Shown: one piece after another, positions 35,037-46,700 of the stretch
Numbering within the stretch: the stretch's first letter is position 1
How the letters are laid out: each line of letters opens with the position of its first letter
Assembly (NCBI GenBank): GCA_015847255.1
Contig: JADLZK010004597.1
Coordinates: 806,001 to 870,000 of the forward strand
Length of the DNA: 64,000 nt
Reading direction: 5' to 3'
DNA from: Hyparrhenia diplandra
Lineage: Eukaryota > Streptophyta > Magnoliopsida > Poales > Poaceae
Notes under the pieces: generated by a model
The model's database searches: none
What the model saw: only the letters and a program-made list of their open reading frames with translations
Told to the model about the DNA's origin: nothing
Made by a program: the position numbers and the translations under genes

Positions 35037-36893
35037 ATGGATGCGGCGGCGACGCCGCATGCCGTGGATCGGCGACGCTCCATTTCCTTGCCTTCGCCGT
35101 CTCTCTCTGCTCCTTGCGGTGGCCGCCTGGTCAAGGCGTGGCCAGGGGTAAGGATGAAAGCAGAACAGAAATATTCCGAACCGACCGGTTTCGTTTTCGA
35201 CATTTTGTTCGTTTTTAGACATAAAAAATTGTCAGTTTCAATTGGTTTCACCACCATTTTCAATTATTTTTTATACTCTTTAATTGCTAAAATATAGAAA
35301 TGTTCGGACAAAACCGATTTCGCTATTTCGGTGAAGTCCGTTTTCCACCGAGTTCGACCGTTTTTGATCCAGCCAGGGTACCCCCGCGCGCCGCCGAGCC
35401 CGCCGCCGCGCGCCGCTGCTCGCCACCTCCACCTACTGCAAGCCGCACCACTACTCGATGAAAGTCAAGGCTGCGCGCAAGACGGGCGCGCGTAATAGCG
35501 GGCGCCGCTTCCTGTCGCTGCCTTGGCGACGACGCCGCTCGGGCTGGTATTGCCGCACGGGCGCCGCCGAAGTGCTTTCACGGGCGCACGACGCCGTTGG
35601 CGGGCGGGCCGTGGTGCTGGCCGGCGACCGGCTCGGTACGTATCGATGCTGGTGTGGGCGCCCCCACGGGATCATCGGCGCGTCCTCGCGCCGCCTCGCC
35701 GCCGAGGTCTTTCGGCATCCCGCCCGCGACGCACGCGTCGTCGGCAACCTCAGCCGCTTCCACGGTAGCGGCGACACGGTGACTCTCCGGCCAGGTGCTC
35801 TTCGAGGTGCTCGGCGTCATGCTGGGCGCTCACTGGCCATCGGGCAGCGCGCCACGGCGCTTAACGCGCGCAGGTTCCGTGAGATTGTGGAGGAGACGTC
35901 GGGGTCGGTCAGGGCGCACCCAGCGTCCGGGACTTCTTTCCGCGCTGCGGTGGGTGGACCGCCTGCGCGGCGTTGATGCGGCGCTTAGCTCGCGTCTTCA
36001 GCGAGACGTGACGCTGCGTTCGTCGGCGGCCTCGCCCAGGAACAAAAGGCGACGGGCGCGACGCCGGTGATGGCCGATACACGGCCGAAGAAAAGCATCA
36101 TTGACGAGCTCCTGTCGCTGCAAGAGAGCGATCCTGAGTCTACACGGACACCATCATAAAAGGCCTCGTTTTGGTGAGTAGTCTACAATAATCTGGTACT
36201 TGTATTTGTTGCACCAGAAAGCTGGTTGGCCCATGGTAGTTAACATGGTTGCATCTCTATGATGATGCAGATACTACTCACCGCCGGCACCGACACGTCG
36301 GCGCTGACCATCGAGTGGGCAATGGCGTTACTACTGACACACCCAGAAGCAATGGGGATGGTGAGAGCTGAGATAGAGAGCAATGTCGACACCACAAGGC
36401 TCGTGGAGGAGTCGGACATCACGAACCTCCCATACTTACAAGGTGTGGTCAAGGAGACCCTGCGGCTGCGCCCGTTGGCCCGGTCATCCCGGCGCATGAG
36501 GCCATGGAGGACTGCACCATTGGCGGTTTCCACATCAAACGTGGAACCATGATCCCCGTGAACGCCTGGCGATCCACCGGGATCCCAAGCTATGGGATGC
36601 GCCCGGAGGAGTTCATGCCAGAGAGGTTCTTGGACGCCGGTATGGTGACCGCGGTCGCCACGCCCATGCTGCCATTTGGGCTTGGACGGAGGCGCTGCCC
36701 TGGGGAAGGGTTGGCATTGCGCCCGATTAGTTTGACGCTGGCGGTGCTCGTGCAATGCTTCGAGTGGGATGGTGGTGAAGGCGGTGTCCTCGACATGGCG
36801 GAAGGCGTTGGTCGACAATGCCCATGGTCGCCATTGGCGATTGTCGCCGCCCTCGGGAGTTTGTGAAGACCATGCTCTCTGCCTCAACATGAA
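35037..36893 (+). pseudogene. CYP81-like cytochrome P450, copy 1 (disrupted)
   Basis: ER-bound haem monooxygenase family. Exon 1 (35037-36173) contains a Ds-like insertion and many indels; only fragments align with copy 2 (for example the KSIIDELLSLQE region). A short intron (36174-36270) is in the same place as in copy 2. Exon 2 (36271-36893) has the oxygen-binding AGTDTS, the K-helix ETLR, the PERF region FMPERF, and the haem loop FGLGRRRCPGEG. Single-base losses near 36475 (after TLRLRP) and 36570 shift the frame before the haem loop, with a further change near 36810. The A-x-x-D-T-S and RRRCPG signatures with MEDCTIGG fit CYP81. Non-functional as read. Confidence 0.85.
35149..35371. mobile_element. 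Ds-like (hAT) element in exon 1 of P450 copy 1
   Basis: About 223 bp. The left end TAAGGATGAAAGCAG and the right end (reverse complement TGGATCAAAAACGGTCG) resemble Ac/Ds termini. The 8-bp target duplication GCCAGGGG (35141-35148) / GCCAGGGT (35372-35379) has one mismatch. The interior is rich in CGGTTTCG/CGAAATAG-type motifs. Related to the nested Ds-like element at 9826-10533. Confidence 0.8.
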
Positions 36894-37016
36894 GAGTTAA
36901 AATGTGGTTTCTTGTAAACAAAAGGAAACAAATTTTTATAACGCCGGTGTTTGATTCTTCATTTTGCATGTAATCGAGTATGTTATCGCGTATTACAAAG
37001 AATAATATAGCTTTAT

Positions 37017-39400
37017 GAGGAAGGCATGCGGGCGGAGCCGGATGGGAGCGAGGATTCGAAGATCCGCCATCATCGATGGAAGCACCTTCGTCCCCGTCGC
37101 CGTCCTCATCCCACCGTGAGCCAGCTCGTCCCTACTCCTCGGTATTCCCCTCTTATGCTTCTATCTCGCCGGGAAAGTCCTGCTCTGCATCTCAGGCTTC
37201 TCATGTCAGAGGCTCGAATTCGATTCCATATGCTTTCTCCATGGATCCTTCTCCACGAAATCTTAACCAGATGGCTAGGCAGCTAGATTCCCGTTCGATG
37301 ATGTATGTGATTCGGCGGTTAGATTGAAGAATTCCCCCATTGAATTCATTTGGAACCATGAGAAACAGAGGTCCGCCATTGGCGCGCAACACGTTGATTC
37401 GAAACAGGGGAAGGGGATGAGGGAAAACCTGCGAGTGGGTCATGGATGTCAGGAGCATTGGTTCCACTCACCACCCAAGGTACAGATTGTACCGGGGATC
37501 CTAGGATCCAAACCCATTCAGGCAACACGCGGCGCAAAATCCGGCCGAAAATCCGGGCGGTGAGCAAAGTCGGAGGTTGACCTTGAAGCAAGGCACCTTT
37601 CCATTGAAGGGGATTTGGTAAACCAGCATACTCCGGATCGAAACCCTAGCCACAATTCCAATTCCAATCTCAAGAAGTTCGTAGGTCATTTCTGGTAAAA
37701 ACCCACCCCCAAATCTTTCGCAGAGGCTGTGAAATCTTTTCCAGCCTCCATCGTTGTCGTCGCCATGATCCCGCGTGGTGGGTGGTGAAACGACTGGCAG
37801 AACCGCGGCCGGGGCCATCGGGGCGGGGGTGGAAGAGGGCAAGGTGGTCATGGTGACCGCACTGGCCAAGATGGCGAAAGGGGCAATCGAGCCGGGCGCG
37901 GTGGGAGAAGGTGGCGCCGTGGAAATCGATGCAGCTATGGTGGTAATCGGCCAGGGCAAGGATTCGGCCAGAATCAAGGCGTGTATGGCAGAGGAAGGCG
38001 AAAAGTGATGAACTTGACCCCCACAGCCTGGAGGGTGGTGGGGAAATCAAGGGACCTCATGAAGCTGGTGAGTGTTCTAAGTGGGAATCTCACAAGGAAC
38101 AACCCAGCAACAATGAAGAGGTTTGGGGAAACAAAGGTGATGTTGGTGGCTCTAGCAGCATCCAAGCTCCACTTGAAGCTGGCAAGAAAACCTCTGAGGT
38201 AACCCCTGATGCTGAAAAAGGAATAGGTTGTGAGATATGTGGTTATACCAATCACACCACTAGTGAGTGTCGTAGAATGTTCTGTGAAATTTGAAATGAT
38301 AATACACACAACACATATGATTGCTCTGCTTGTCTTCCATGGAATTATGGTCGTAGCTCAGTCCGCTTCAAAGTTGAGGGGCAGAGTTTCTTTCACATTG
38401 ATGAGATTCTTGACACTAAGATGGCCAGAGATAGAGCAAGCACTGCTATGATATCAGTTGTATCTGGGAGAGCCACTGCCAAGGATATTGAGTATACTTT
38501 TGCTAACCTGCTAGGCTCTGATTATTGGAAGTGGTATGCCAAATTTAAAGGTGAAAACACATATACCTTGAGGTTCCTTAATGCTGAGATGGTACAATAG
38601 TGGAGTCAGATGAAAACCATGCATATCAATGGGGGTGAAGCCCAAATTCAGATAGACCAATGAAACTCATCAGCTGGCAGCAAGGGAAAGCTCCAGCAAG
38701 GTTGGTTTAGGGTTTCAAATATCCTAGATGATCAAAGGTCCATTCTCACCCTTGACAAGGTGTGTGTGTTGGGGGGGGAGGGGGGGTAGTTGGTAAAGTG
38801 GATGAAATAGATAACAAGACCAGGTTTAGGCCTGATTATGTGAGGATGCTAATTGACTGTAGAGATTTAACCGAAGTCCCTAAGACTGCTGCTGGTGTAC
38901 TGGGGCATCATGAATATGACTTTGGATTTGAAAGAGAGTTGATAGATGATGGCAAAGAAAATCAGCTCAAATCTAGAATTCATATCAAAGATGACTAGCC
39001 ACCAAACAAAATGCCCAAAGGTGATAGGAATGAAGAAGGTAAAGGACCAAGTGGAACAATAGAAGAGGTTATTCCTAGTGAGAAATCTCTTGGGAAAATA
39101 GTTGGGTACTCTACACCACCAAAGTACCATAATATAAGCAATTCTCCTCAAGCCCCAAAATTCATGAAGGTTGCTCAGAAGGAATATCACATGCATGATG
39201 ATGTCATACCAGAGAAGGTGTATATCCCTGAGAAGATTGCAGTCTCAGATTCTGAAAGTGATTCCTTGGGTGAGCAATTCAAGGTGTTGAATGTGAAAGA
39301 GCACAACTTCAAGCATAATAAGAGCTAGCACATGCAAGAAGAAGCTGGTCTTTCCAATGTAATGAAGGAAACTTATACTGCTGTGAAAGAGGGCAGAGTG
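37017..39400 (+). pseudogene. LINE ORF1 (gag-like) fragment between the P450 copies
   Basis: Begins with a GC-rich LINE-type leader. An ATG near 37240 opens MDPSPRNLNQMA but the frame soon breaks. The later part has a CCHC knuckle CEICGYTNHTTSEC (from 38229) and long readable blocks (RFRPDYVRMLIDCRDLTEVP; SDSESDSLGEQFKVLNV, ending at 39328). This matches the ORF1 protein of plant L1-type LINEs. There is no endonuclease or reverse transcriptase behind it, so the 3' part is missing. A mixed G run (38769-38788) interrupts it. Confidence 0.7.
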
Positions 39401-39519
39401 AAATGATCTTTCCGATGATATTAATTATGTAGCATAAATATTTATATTTATATATTTTTAATATATAATTACCGGTAATAGTTTGTCGGGGAGCGAGAAC
39501 GACGAACATTTAAGGGCGG

Positions 39520-40110
39520 AGGAGTACGGCACTGCTCCTAGCGAAGAAAGTCTCAACAGTCCTCAAGAAATCAACTTAACCTATCCATCCATCAACCCCT
39601 GGGACGGCACATGTGCGAGAACTAGTAGCGCTCGATGGCATCGACGAGAAATGAACAGGCACCAGACGTCGAATCCAAGCGCGGTTTAGAGCACTCACAA
39701 TGCACTCTACTATAGAGTCCAAAGCTATTTATTACCTTGGGTACCGTGGACTTGAAATCCAAATAAGACTTGGAGTCTTGTTTTTTCTCCATTTTTCTTT
39801 CATAAATATACTATCACATCAGCACCACATCAGCAAAGTGCAATAAATAAGAAGGTAATAAATAAGCTTAAACTCTATGGTAGGGTCTGCATTGAGCGCC
39901 GTTAGTTGATGGAGTATGGGCAGAGTCCCCGCAGGTGCGGACATGTCGTTCCTCACGGAATCGTCGTCAACCTCTGGCTCATTGATACTCACTCGACACC
40001 TTCGGTGTGGCCGATTCGTCGCTCTCACATCGCCGCAAGTTTAATCTTCTCCGCTTATTACGGCTACTCTTCCAAGGTCGCCGTCACCATCTTCATCGGT
40101 AAGTACGTTA
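39520..40110. repeat. Upstream flank of P450 copy 2, duplicate of 34550-34860
   Basis: Paralogous to the upstream flank of copy 1 (see that entry for the shared blocks) and interrupted by a MITE. It presumably contains the copy 2 promoter, but no convincing TATA box was singled out. Confidence 0.7.
39689..39900. mobile_element. MITE in the flank of P450 copy 2
   Basis: Absent from the copy 1 flank, hence an insertion after the duplication. Ends GAGCACTCACAATGCA and TGCATTGAGCGCC are inverted repeats. The interior has paired AATAAGACTTGGAGTC / ATAAATAAG motifs. Similar termini occur at 17519. Confidence 0.7.
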
Positions 40111-40286
40111 CTTAATCTTCGTGATGTTGACACAGCACAATCAACAGGATAATTGTCTTCGGGCACCCTTTCGTTCTTCCTTGTCATCCTTCTTCTTCCT
40201 GCAGCTACGGCACGGCCACGGCGCCACAAACTCGGTGGAGTACGGGCTCCAACACCCGCCGCAAGCGAGGGCATCGGTTGCAAGCC

Positions 40287-41934
40287 ATGGACGCGGCGGG
40301 CGACGGGCATGTCGTGGGTCGCGACGCTCCTCGCTCCTCCTCCTTGTCTCGTCTCCCCTCCTCGCCGCGGCCGTCTGGTCGAGCGTGGTCAACACCGCAA
40401 CGGGCGTCGAAGCCCCGTCGCACGCCGCTCGGCCACCTCCACTGACAGCGTCGCCGCGACCACTCGATGGCCGCTTCGCTGCCAAGACGGCGGCGTCGGC
40501 CACTGGCGCGCTCTGTCGCTGCCTGGCGCGCGGCGCGCGCTGCTGGTGTCGTCGCACGGCGCCCGCCGAGGAGTGCTTCACGGCTCACGACGCCGCCAGC
40601 CGGGCAGGGCAGGCCGCTTCTGCTGGCCGGGCGGCCGCCGGTTCGGGTTGGGATGCTGGTGTGGGCGTCCCACGGGCGACCATCGGCCGCCCCCGCTCCT
40701 CCGCCGCCGTCGAGGTCTTCTTCGGCGTCAGCGTCGCGCGCGCCGCTGACCCGGCAGCGCCCGAGGTCGCCGCTGGCCGGCAACCTCAGCCAAATCGACG
40801 GATAGCGGCAACATGGTGACACTCCGGCCCAGCTCTTCGAAGTTCGTGCTTTCGGCGTGATCTGCGCTGGCGCTCACGGGAGAGCGCGCCCACGGCGGCG
40901 GCGATGCGCGCAGGTTCCAGGAGATTGTGGAGGAGACGTTCGCGGTCAGCGGCGCGCCCAGCGTCGGGGACTTCTTCGGGGGATGCGGTGGGTGGACCGC
41001 TGCGGCGCCGATCGCGGCGCTGGCATCGTCTTCAGGTGCGACGTGACGCGTTCGTCGGCGGCCTCGCCCAGGACCAAAGGCGACGGCGCGACGCCGTGAT
41101 GGCCGATACACGGCCGAGAAGAAAAGCATCATTGACGAGCTCCTGTCGCTGCAAGAAAGCGATCCCGAGTACTACACGGACACCATCATAAAAGGCCTAG
41201 TCTTGGTGAGTTGTCTACACTAATCGATCTGGTACTTGTATCTGTTGCACCAGAAAGCTGGTTGGCCCATGGTAGTTAACATGGTTGCATCTCCATGATG
41301 ATGTAGATGCTACTCACTGCCGGCACCGACACATCGGGCGCTGACCATCGAGTGGGCAATGGCGTTGCTACCGACACACCCAGAAGCAATGGGGAAGGTG
41401 AGAGCTGAGATTGAGAGCAATGTCGGCACCACAAGGCTCGTCGAGGAGTCGGACATCACGAACCTCCCATACTTACAAGGTGTGGTCAAGGAGACCCTGC
41501 GGCTGCGGCCTGTCGGCCCGGTCATCCCGGCGCATGAGGCCATGGAGGACTGCACCATTGGTGGTTTCCATGTCAAACGTGGAACCATGATCTTGGTGAA
41601 CGCCTGGGCGATTCACCGGGATCCAAAGCTCTGGGACGAGCCAGAGGAGTTCATGCCAGAGAGGTTCTTGGACGCTGGCATGGTGTCCGCGGTCACCATG
41701 CCCATGCTGCCATTTGGGCTTGGACGGAGGCGCTGCCCTGGGGATGGGTTGGCATTGCGTCTGATTAGCTTGACGCTGGCGGTGCTCGTGCAATGCTTCG
41801 AGTGGGATGTTGGTGAAGGCGGTGTCATCGACATGACTGAAGGCGTTGGGCTCACAATGCCCATGGCCGTGCCATTGGCAGCTGTTTGCCGCCCTCGGGA
41901 GTTTGTGAAGACCATGCTCTCTGCTTCAATATGA
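40287..41934 (+). pseudogene. CYP81-like cytochrome P450, copy 2 (exon 2 nearly intact)
   Basis: Exon 1 (40287-41205) shows an N-terminal hydrophobic stretch in a shifted frame (SSLLLLVSSPLLAAAVW) and pieces such as AEECFTAHDAA and VWASHG, but the frame changes repeatedly at G/C runs. Intron 41206-41306. Exon 2 (41307-41934) reads AGTDTS, then after one extra G (GGG near 41336-41338) TIEWAMALL, ETLRLRPVGPVIPAHEA, WAIHRDPKLWDEP, FMPERF, FGLGRRRCPGDG and a stop at 41932, the normal CYP81 C-terminus. If the indels are sequencing errors this would be the functional gene. CYP81 enzymes hydroxylate specialised metabolites and some xenobiotics (known of the family). The substrate here is unknown. 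Confidence 0.85.
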
Positions 41935-42188
41935 TGAGTTAAACTGTGGTTTCTTGTAAAGAAAAAACAAAATTTTATAACGCTGGTATTTGATTCTTCA
42001 GTATTCTGCATGTAATCAGTATGATATCAGTATTACAAAGAATAATATAGCTTTATGTAGATACATTGCACTACTCTGTTTTCAAGTGAGAAAACATATG
42101 TGTTGTGCTTTCAAGTTCAAACTATTACACAAGCTGGACACACTTAAATGGTTTTTTTTCTTTCTTCCAGACGGGTCCAAGTGGGGAT

Positions 42189-42481
42189 TGATAGACTTAC
42201 CCTGTGTCTTACCTTGATTAGCTAAATAAATTCGTTTGCTTTTTTCATCATTAGCTTTTTGCTTTACTTGTAAGCTGCCTTGAAAGCCAAGTTAAAGAGC
42301 TTCTTGGTGGCCTGATTAGGAAGGGAGTAGGTGAGCTCTCTGCATATATAAGCAGGGGCAAGCCCTCCACCTCTTGTAAGAAAACTCTGAGTATTTCCAG
42401 TTTTCAATCCAAGCGGCCAAGGGCCAAGCTGCCCTCTGGCAGTGTTCTATCAAGTGCAAATTGAGTTCTATGTTTCCAACA
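42189..42481 (+). repeat. Copia C 5' LTR
   Basis: 293 bp, TG...CA. TATA-like GCATATATAAGC near 42343-42354. Followed directly by the primer-binding site (42484-42500). It differs from the right LTR by substitutions and small indels, clearly more than the Copia B pair. Confidence 0.92.
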
Positions 42482-42514
42482 ATTGGTATCTAGAGCCAGG
42501 TTAGATCCTAGGAA

Positions 42515-43744
42515 ATGGCCATGGCTTCCACCTCTTCTTCTCGGCGGCGTGCAAAGGCGGAGGCTGAGGCGGCTGGCGGTCCCGGGCGGTGGTGGTGGAG
42601 CAGATCCGCCGCCATCCGCCGATCGGCTTCGGCCGGCGGCTAGTAGCGGCAGAGGCCGCGGCTGCCGAGGCGATCACCGCGGCGCAGCAGGCAGCGGCGC
42701 CCGCCCGGCGGGCCAACATGGCCGCAGCCCCGCGCAGCAGTTGGAGAGGGAGGCCGGGGAAGGGCGAGCCCACGGCGTCGTCGGCCTCGCAAATTGAGAG
42801 GCGGCGGCCGTTGTCGCCGCAAAGGCGTTGTCCCCGTCGCCGAGATTCGTGATCGTCGTGGGACGGGGAGGCCGTCGCGGGTCGCCTGCCGTCCGTGACG
42901 GTCTACAAGGACTCCCGGTCGGGACATGGCCCATGCTCACCAAAATCAACTACTTGGAGTGGTTGGCGGTGATGGAGCTCAAGATGCGAGGCGCGGCAGA
43001 TCTGGGACGCCGAGTACGGGCGACGTGCCGCACCACGAGGATCGGCGGGGCCGGAGGCGATCATCGCCGCCGCCGAGCGGAGCCTGCGGTCAGGCCGGCA
43101 AGGAAGGAGACGGGCGGGAGGCCTCGGGACATATCGCCACGGCTGCCGTCGGTGTTAATCGAGTGCGCCGCCCACCCTGCAGAGGCCGAGGAAGGAGTGG
43201 GAGCTGCTGGCGTTCCGCCCGTGAGCAAGTCGAGGATTTTGCTCTTCGCCTCACCAACCTGAAGCGGAGATGGAGCTGTACGGCAACGAGGACTGGACGA
43301 GCAGCGAGCCGTGGAGAAGTTCTGCGGCCGCCCCCGGCGGCACGGGTTAATTGAAGATCGCCATGGAGTCGCCATGGACGATTTCCGTGGCTTGACGGCG
43401 GAGGACATCGCCGGGCGCTCAAGATGGTGGACGATCTTGACGATCCGGCGCCGACTCCCATCACCGCCGGGCGGTAAGCTCATGCTCACGGAGGAGCAAA
43501 GTGGAGTTGCGCCAGCCGACAAGAAGAGAAAGGCGGCGACTTCGCCCGAAGCGGATCCAAGGGATCCGCCGGCGCCTCGCGCGTGCAAGAAGCAGAAGGG
43601 GAAGGGCGGTGGCGATCGTGGACGGTGGCGGCGGAGGTGCGGACGGGCGAAGCGCAGGCTTAATCGCGTGACGACCCCGGCCTTAATCGCATCGTAAAGC
43701 CATCGGGCGCGGGACTGCCCTGAACCACGCCGCGATCGCGGAGG
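42515..43744 (+). pseudogene. Copia C gag, frameshifted, ending in a zinc-knuckle remnant
   Basis: A stretch near 42925-42995 reads WPMLTKINYLEWLAVMELKM, the N-terminal gag block of copia elements. The end (43695-43744) reads HRARDCPEPRRDRG, the second half of the CCHC knuckle. The Ala/Arg-rich N-terminal section is GC-rich. Frames change several times, and the solo-LTR-like insertion cuts in immediately after the knuckle. Confidence 0.7.
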
Positions 43745-46700
43745 TGACCAGAACACCCTAGTTTTAAGCATGTCATTAGCATCCGCATCGCATGAGCATA
43801 ATCATCATTTAATCATATGCATCCATGCACATGAAATGATAAGAGTTCATTTGCTTGTTTGAATGTATTTAATTTGCTTATTATGCTTTGCCTCGTCATT
43901 TCATGTATGAAATGTTTGCATAATTAGATGTTCAATCTTTATTTATTCTTAGTGATGATTAGAGAAGGTGTTAGAGCATATTTTATGTTGGTCATGTTTA
44001 TTAATTTGATTTGATAATGGTGGTTTGACTTGTTTGACCTCGTTTGACCTAGGAGGTAATTTATTTTGTTTTGTTCAAAAGCCCTAGCTAGAGACCTTGC
44101 ATGTGTGTGCATCCTTCATGACTTGTGTAGATAATTTCATGTAGAACAAAAGTCACCACATGCTTGTTTCATGATTTTGAGTGGAGCTTGGCCAAAAGTT
44201 GAAATCAGTTTGAATTAGGGTTATTTTGACATGGAGTAGTTTCTCTTTTTGATCATAGTTTCTAATCTAGGGCGAATTAGGGAAAAGTTTCTATAGGCGT
44301 TTTGCTCAGAATTTCGCGAGGAACATTTCGTTCAATTAGAGTTTTTGCTAATTCGGCACGGATCTCAACGCACAGGGCAAAATAGAGCGATTAGGGTTTA
44401 GGTTTAACTTTTTAGTGACGCTTTGACTGTTTCCGTCTCTGTAACCCCGGCCGGCCCCCCTCTGTCGCGACGCGCCGACCGCGCGCGACGCGTGGCCACG
44501 CTCCCTGCAACCCTGCCCCGCTCCCGTGCCGTGAAGAAGGAGGAACCCCGTCCCTTGCACCACACTCCACCCTCTCCCTCTCCCTGGCCGCCCACGCCGA
44601 ACAGCAGCGCAGCAGGAGCAGCAGCGCGCCGCCGCCGCGGCCACCATCGCCGCCACCGGCGTCAAACACCGTCACCACCGCGTCCCTGCCCATGCCAGTC
44701 AGCTCGAAGCTCGTTCACGTCCCCCATCACCTCTCTGACTCGCTAGGAGCAGCCCAGGACCGAAGGTAGGGGCCCAATCGGGCGGATTTCCGGCTCGCCG
44801 GAAAATCCAGCCGGCACGGCCGCCGCCGCGCCGATGCTCGTCGTCGTCGTTTCGTCGTCGTTTTCTTGATCTAACCCGCGTTCTGTGCCCTCTGTGATCT
44901 GTAGCACCTTGTGCCAAGACGAATCCGACCGTGGTGCCCCCAGCTCGTCGGACCAGCCCTCGCCGCCGTGAGCGTGCTCCGCCGCCGCTCGCGGGTCGCC
45001 GTGGCCAAGCCTGCTCCGGCCACCTCCGCGCCTCGTTCCGTGCGCATCCGGTCCGCCTCACCCCTGCTGCAGCTTCGACGCTCACCAATCGCCTCGATCC
45101 GCCCTCGACCTCGCCGGAACACGGCCGCGCACCACTGTGTCCGTTGCCGCCGGTGAGCGCGCCGTCGTCGAGCCCCGTCCCGCCGTTGTTTTATTCGATT
45201 AGGTAATGCATATGCGTCGCCTCGATGTCGCAAAGCCGATGCTCGCCTCGCCTTGGCCGGAATCCTCCGGGAACGGCCGGTCCGCCGGCCACAGCGCCGC
45301 CGTCCGCCGCCGCGTGTCGCCACCGCCGCTAGAGTGCGTATCCGGTAATGCTAGGGGTCTAGATCGATAGAGCTACTCAAGAGCAATCCATAGGTGTCCG
45401 TGGTTTGGCCGGAGGAGCAACGCCGGCGAAGTTCCACCGCTCGCCGCGCCGCCCCTGTCTCTGTGAGGCTGACGGGTGGGGCCCGGCTGTCAGATTCATT
45501 TTATTTTCTGTTTTTCTTTTTCCAGAGTTACATGCATGTCTTAGAAAATTCATATCTCCCTCGTTTTAGCTCGGATCTGAGTGAGACAAATTTTGTTGTG
45601 ATCCTTGTGAGTAAATATACAATAGAAAAATATGAGTTGGCATTTTCTGGTAGTTTTTATATTTATCTAGATTTATTGCAATATGTGCCATGTTTTAGGG
45701 TAAATGCATAGATAATTCTTCGTGCATGATAAAATAGTGGTCCCTATATGAAATGTTCATGTTTTTGCATGTAGAGTACAGGAAAAATATTAGACATGCT
45801 ATGTTCTGTTGATGAAATGTGATTTTTGATTTATGTGCTATTTACCATGCTTTCTTAGGAAATTCATAGAAAAAATAATTACTAGGGTTTTTGCCATGAT
45901 AATTTTTGTACATGCTTTTATCACTGTTATGAAGCATTTCATGTTCATGGTTAGGTAGTTTCATGCATTTCATAGTACAAAGTATTTTCATGCCTAGTTT
46001 TAGTGTTACCCTGTCATTTTTGTGTAGGACAGTATATGCATGAGTTTGCCATGAAATTTTTTATGGTAGCTCTGTTAGGACAGAAATATGCTCTGGTAAT
46101 TTTTGTAGAATTTTCTGAAGTAGCTATGTATTTACCATATTTATGTTGCCCGGAAAATAGCCTAGAAATGCATGTTTATATTAGAGTAATGTGTGTTGGT
46201 AATTTTATAGTTGTTCCTAGCATGAATAGGATTTGTTGGTATGCTTAGTTTGATAGCCTTGGCAGTTTGGCAGATTTTTATTCCTAGCATTTATATGATT
46301 ATGATGTGTATGTGTAGTGTTTGTTTAGGGAATATCATTTCATGTAAATTAGTTTATCTTTTATGTTGATCAGTAGGTCATTTTGATACTTTATGATCTT
46401 ATTTGCTTGTTGGTCAAATTTGGTAAGAGTTGCATGCTTGGTTAGAGAGTTATAGGAGTTGCATGTAGCTTGTTAGGTAGAAAACAGAGCCTCTGTAATT
46501 GCTGTTTTCGAGGCTGTTAATGTCAGAATCAGGTCAGGGTGGTATGGAATGATTTGTAGATAATTTCGTTAGCTTTCCAACGAGTATTTGTTTGCTGCAT
46601 TTGGAGTTATAGAACTCCTGTGTGACTGTTTTTAGTAACCGCATGTCTAGCTGCCATTTTCAGCATTTAGTGAAATAGGGTGTTTGCTTGATGTAGGTTA

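Noticed and set aside
35458..36070. Long overlapping open frames on both strands in the P450 exon 1 regions (also 40121-40822)
   Set aside because: GC-rich coding DNA leaves several frames open. Comparison of the two P450 copies identifies the plus-strand gene with indels as the source.
44348..45323. Open frames of 90-150 codons on both strands in the GC-rich centre of the solo-LTR-like block
   Set aside because: Low-complexity Arg/Pro/Ala compositions in all frames, no domain, and position inside a non-coding insertion.
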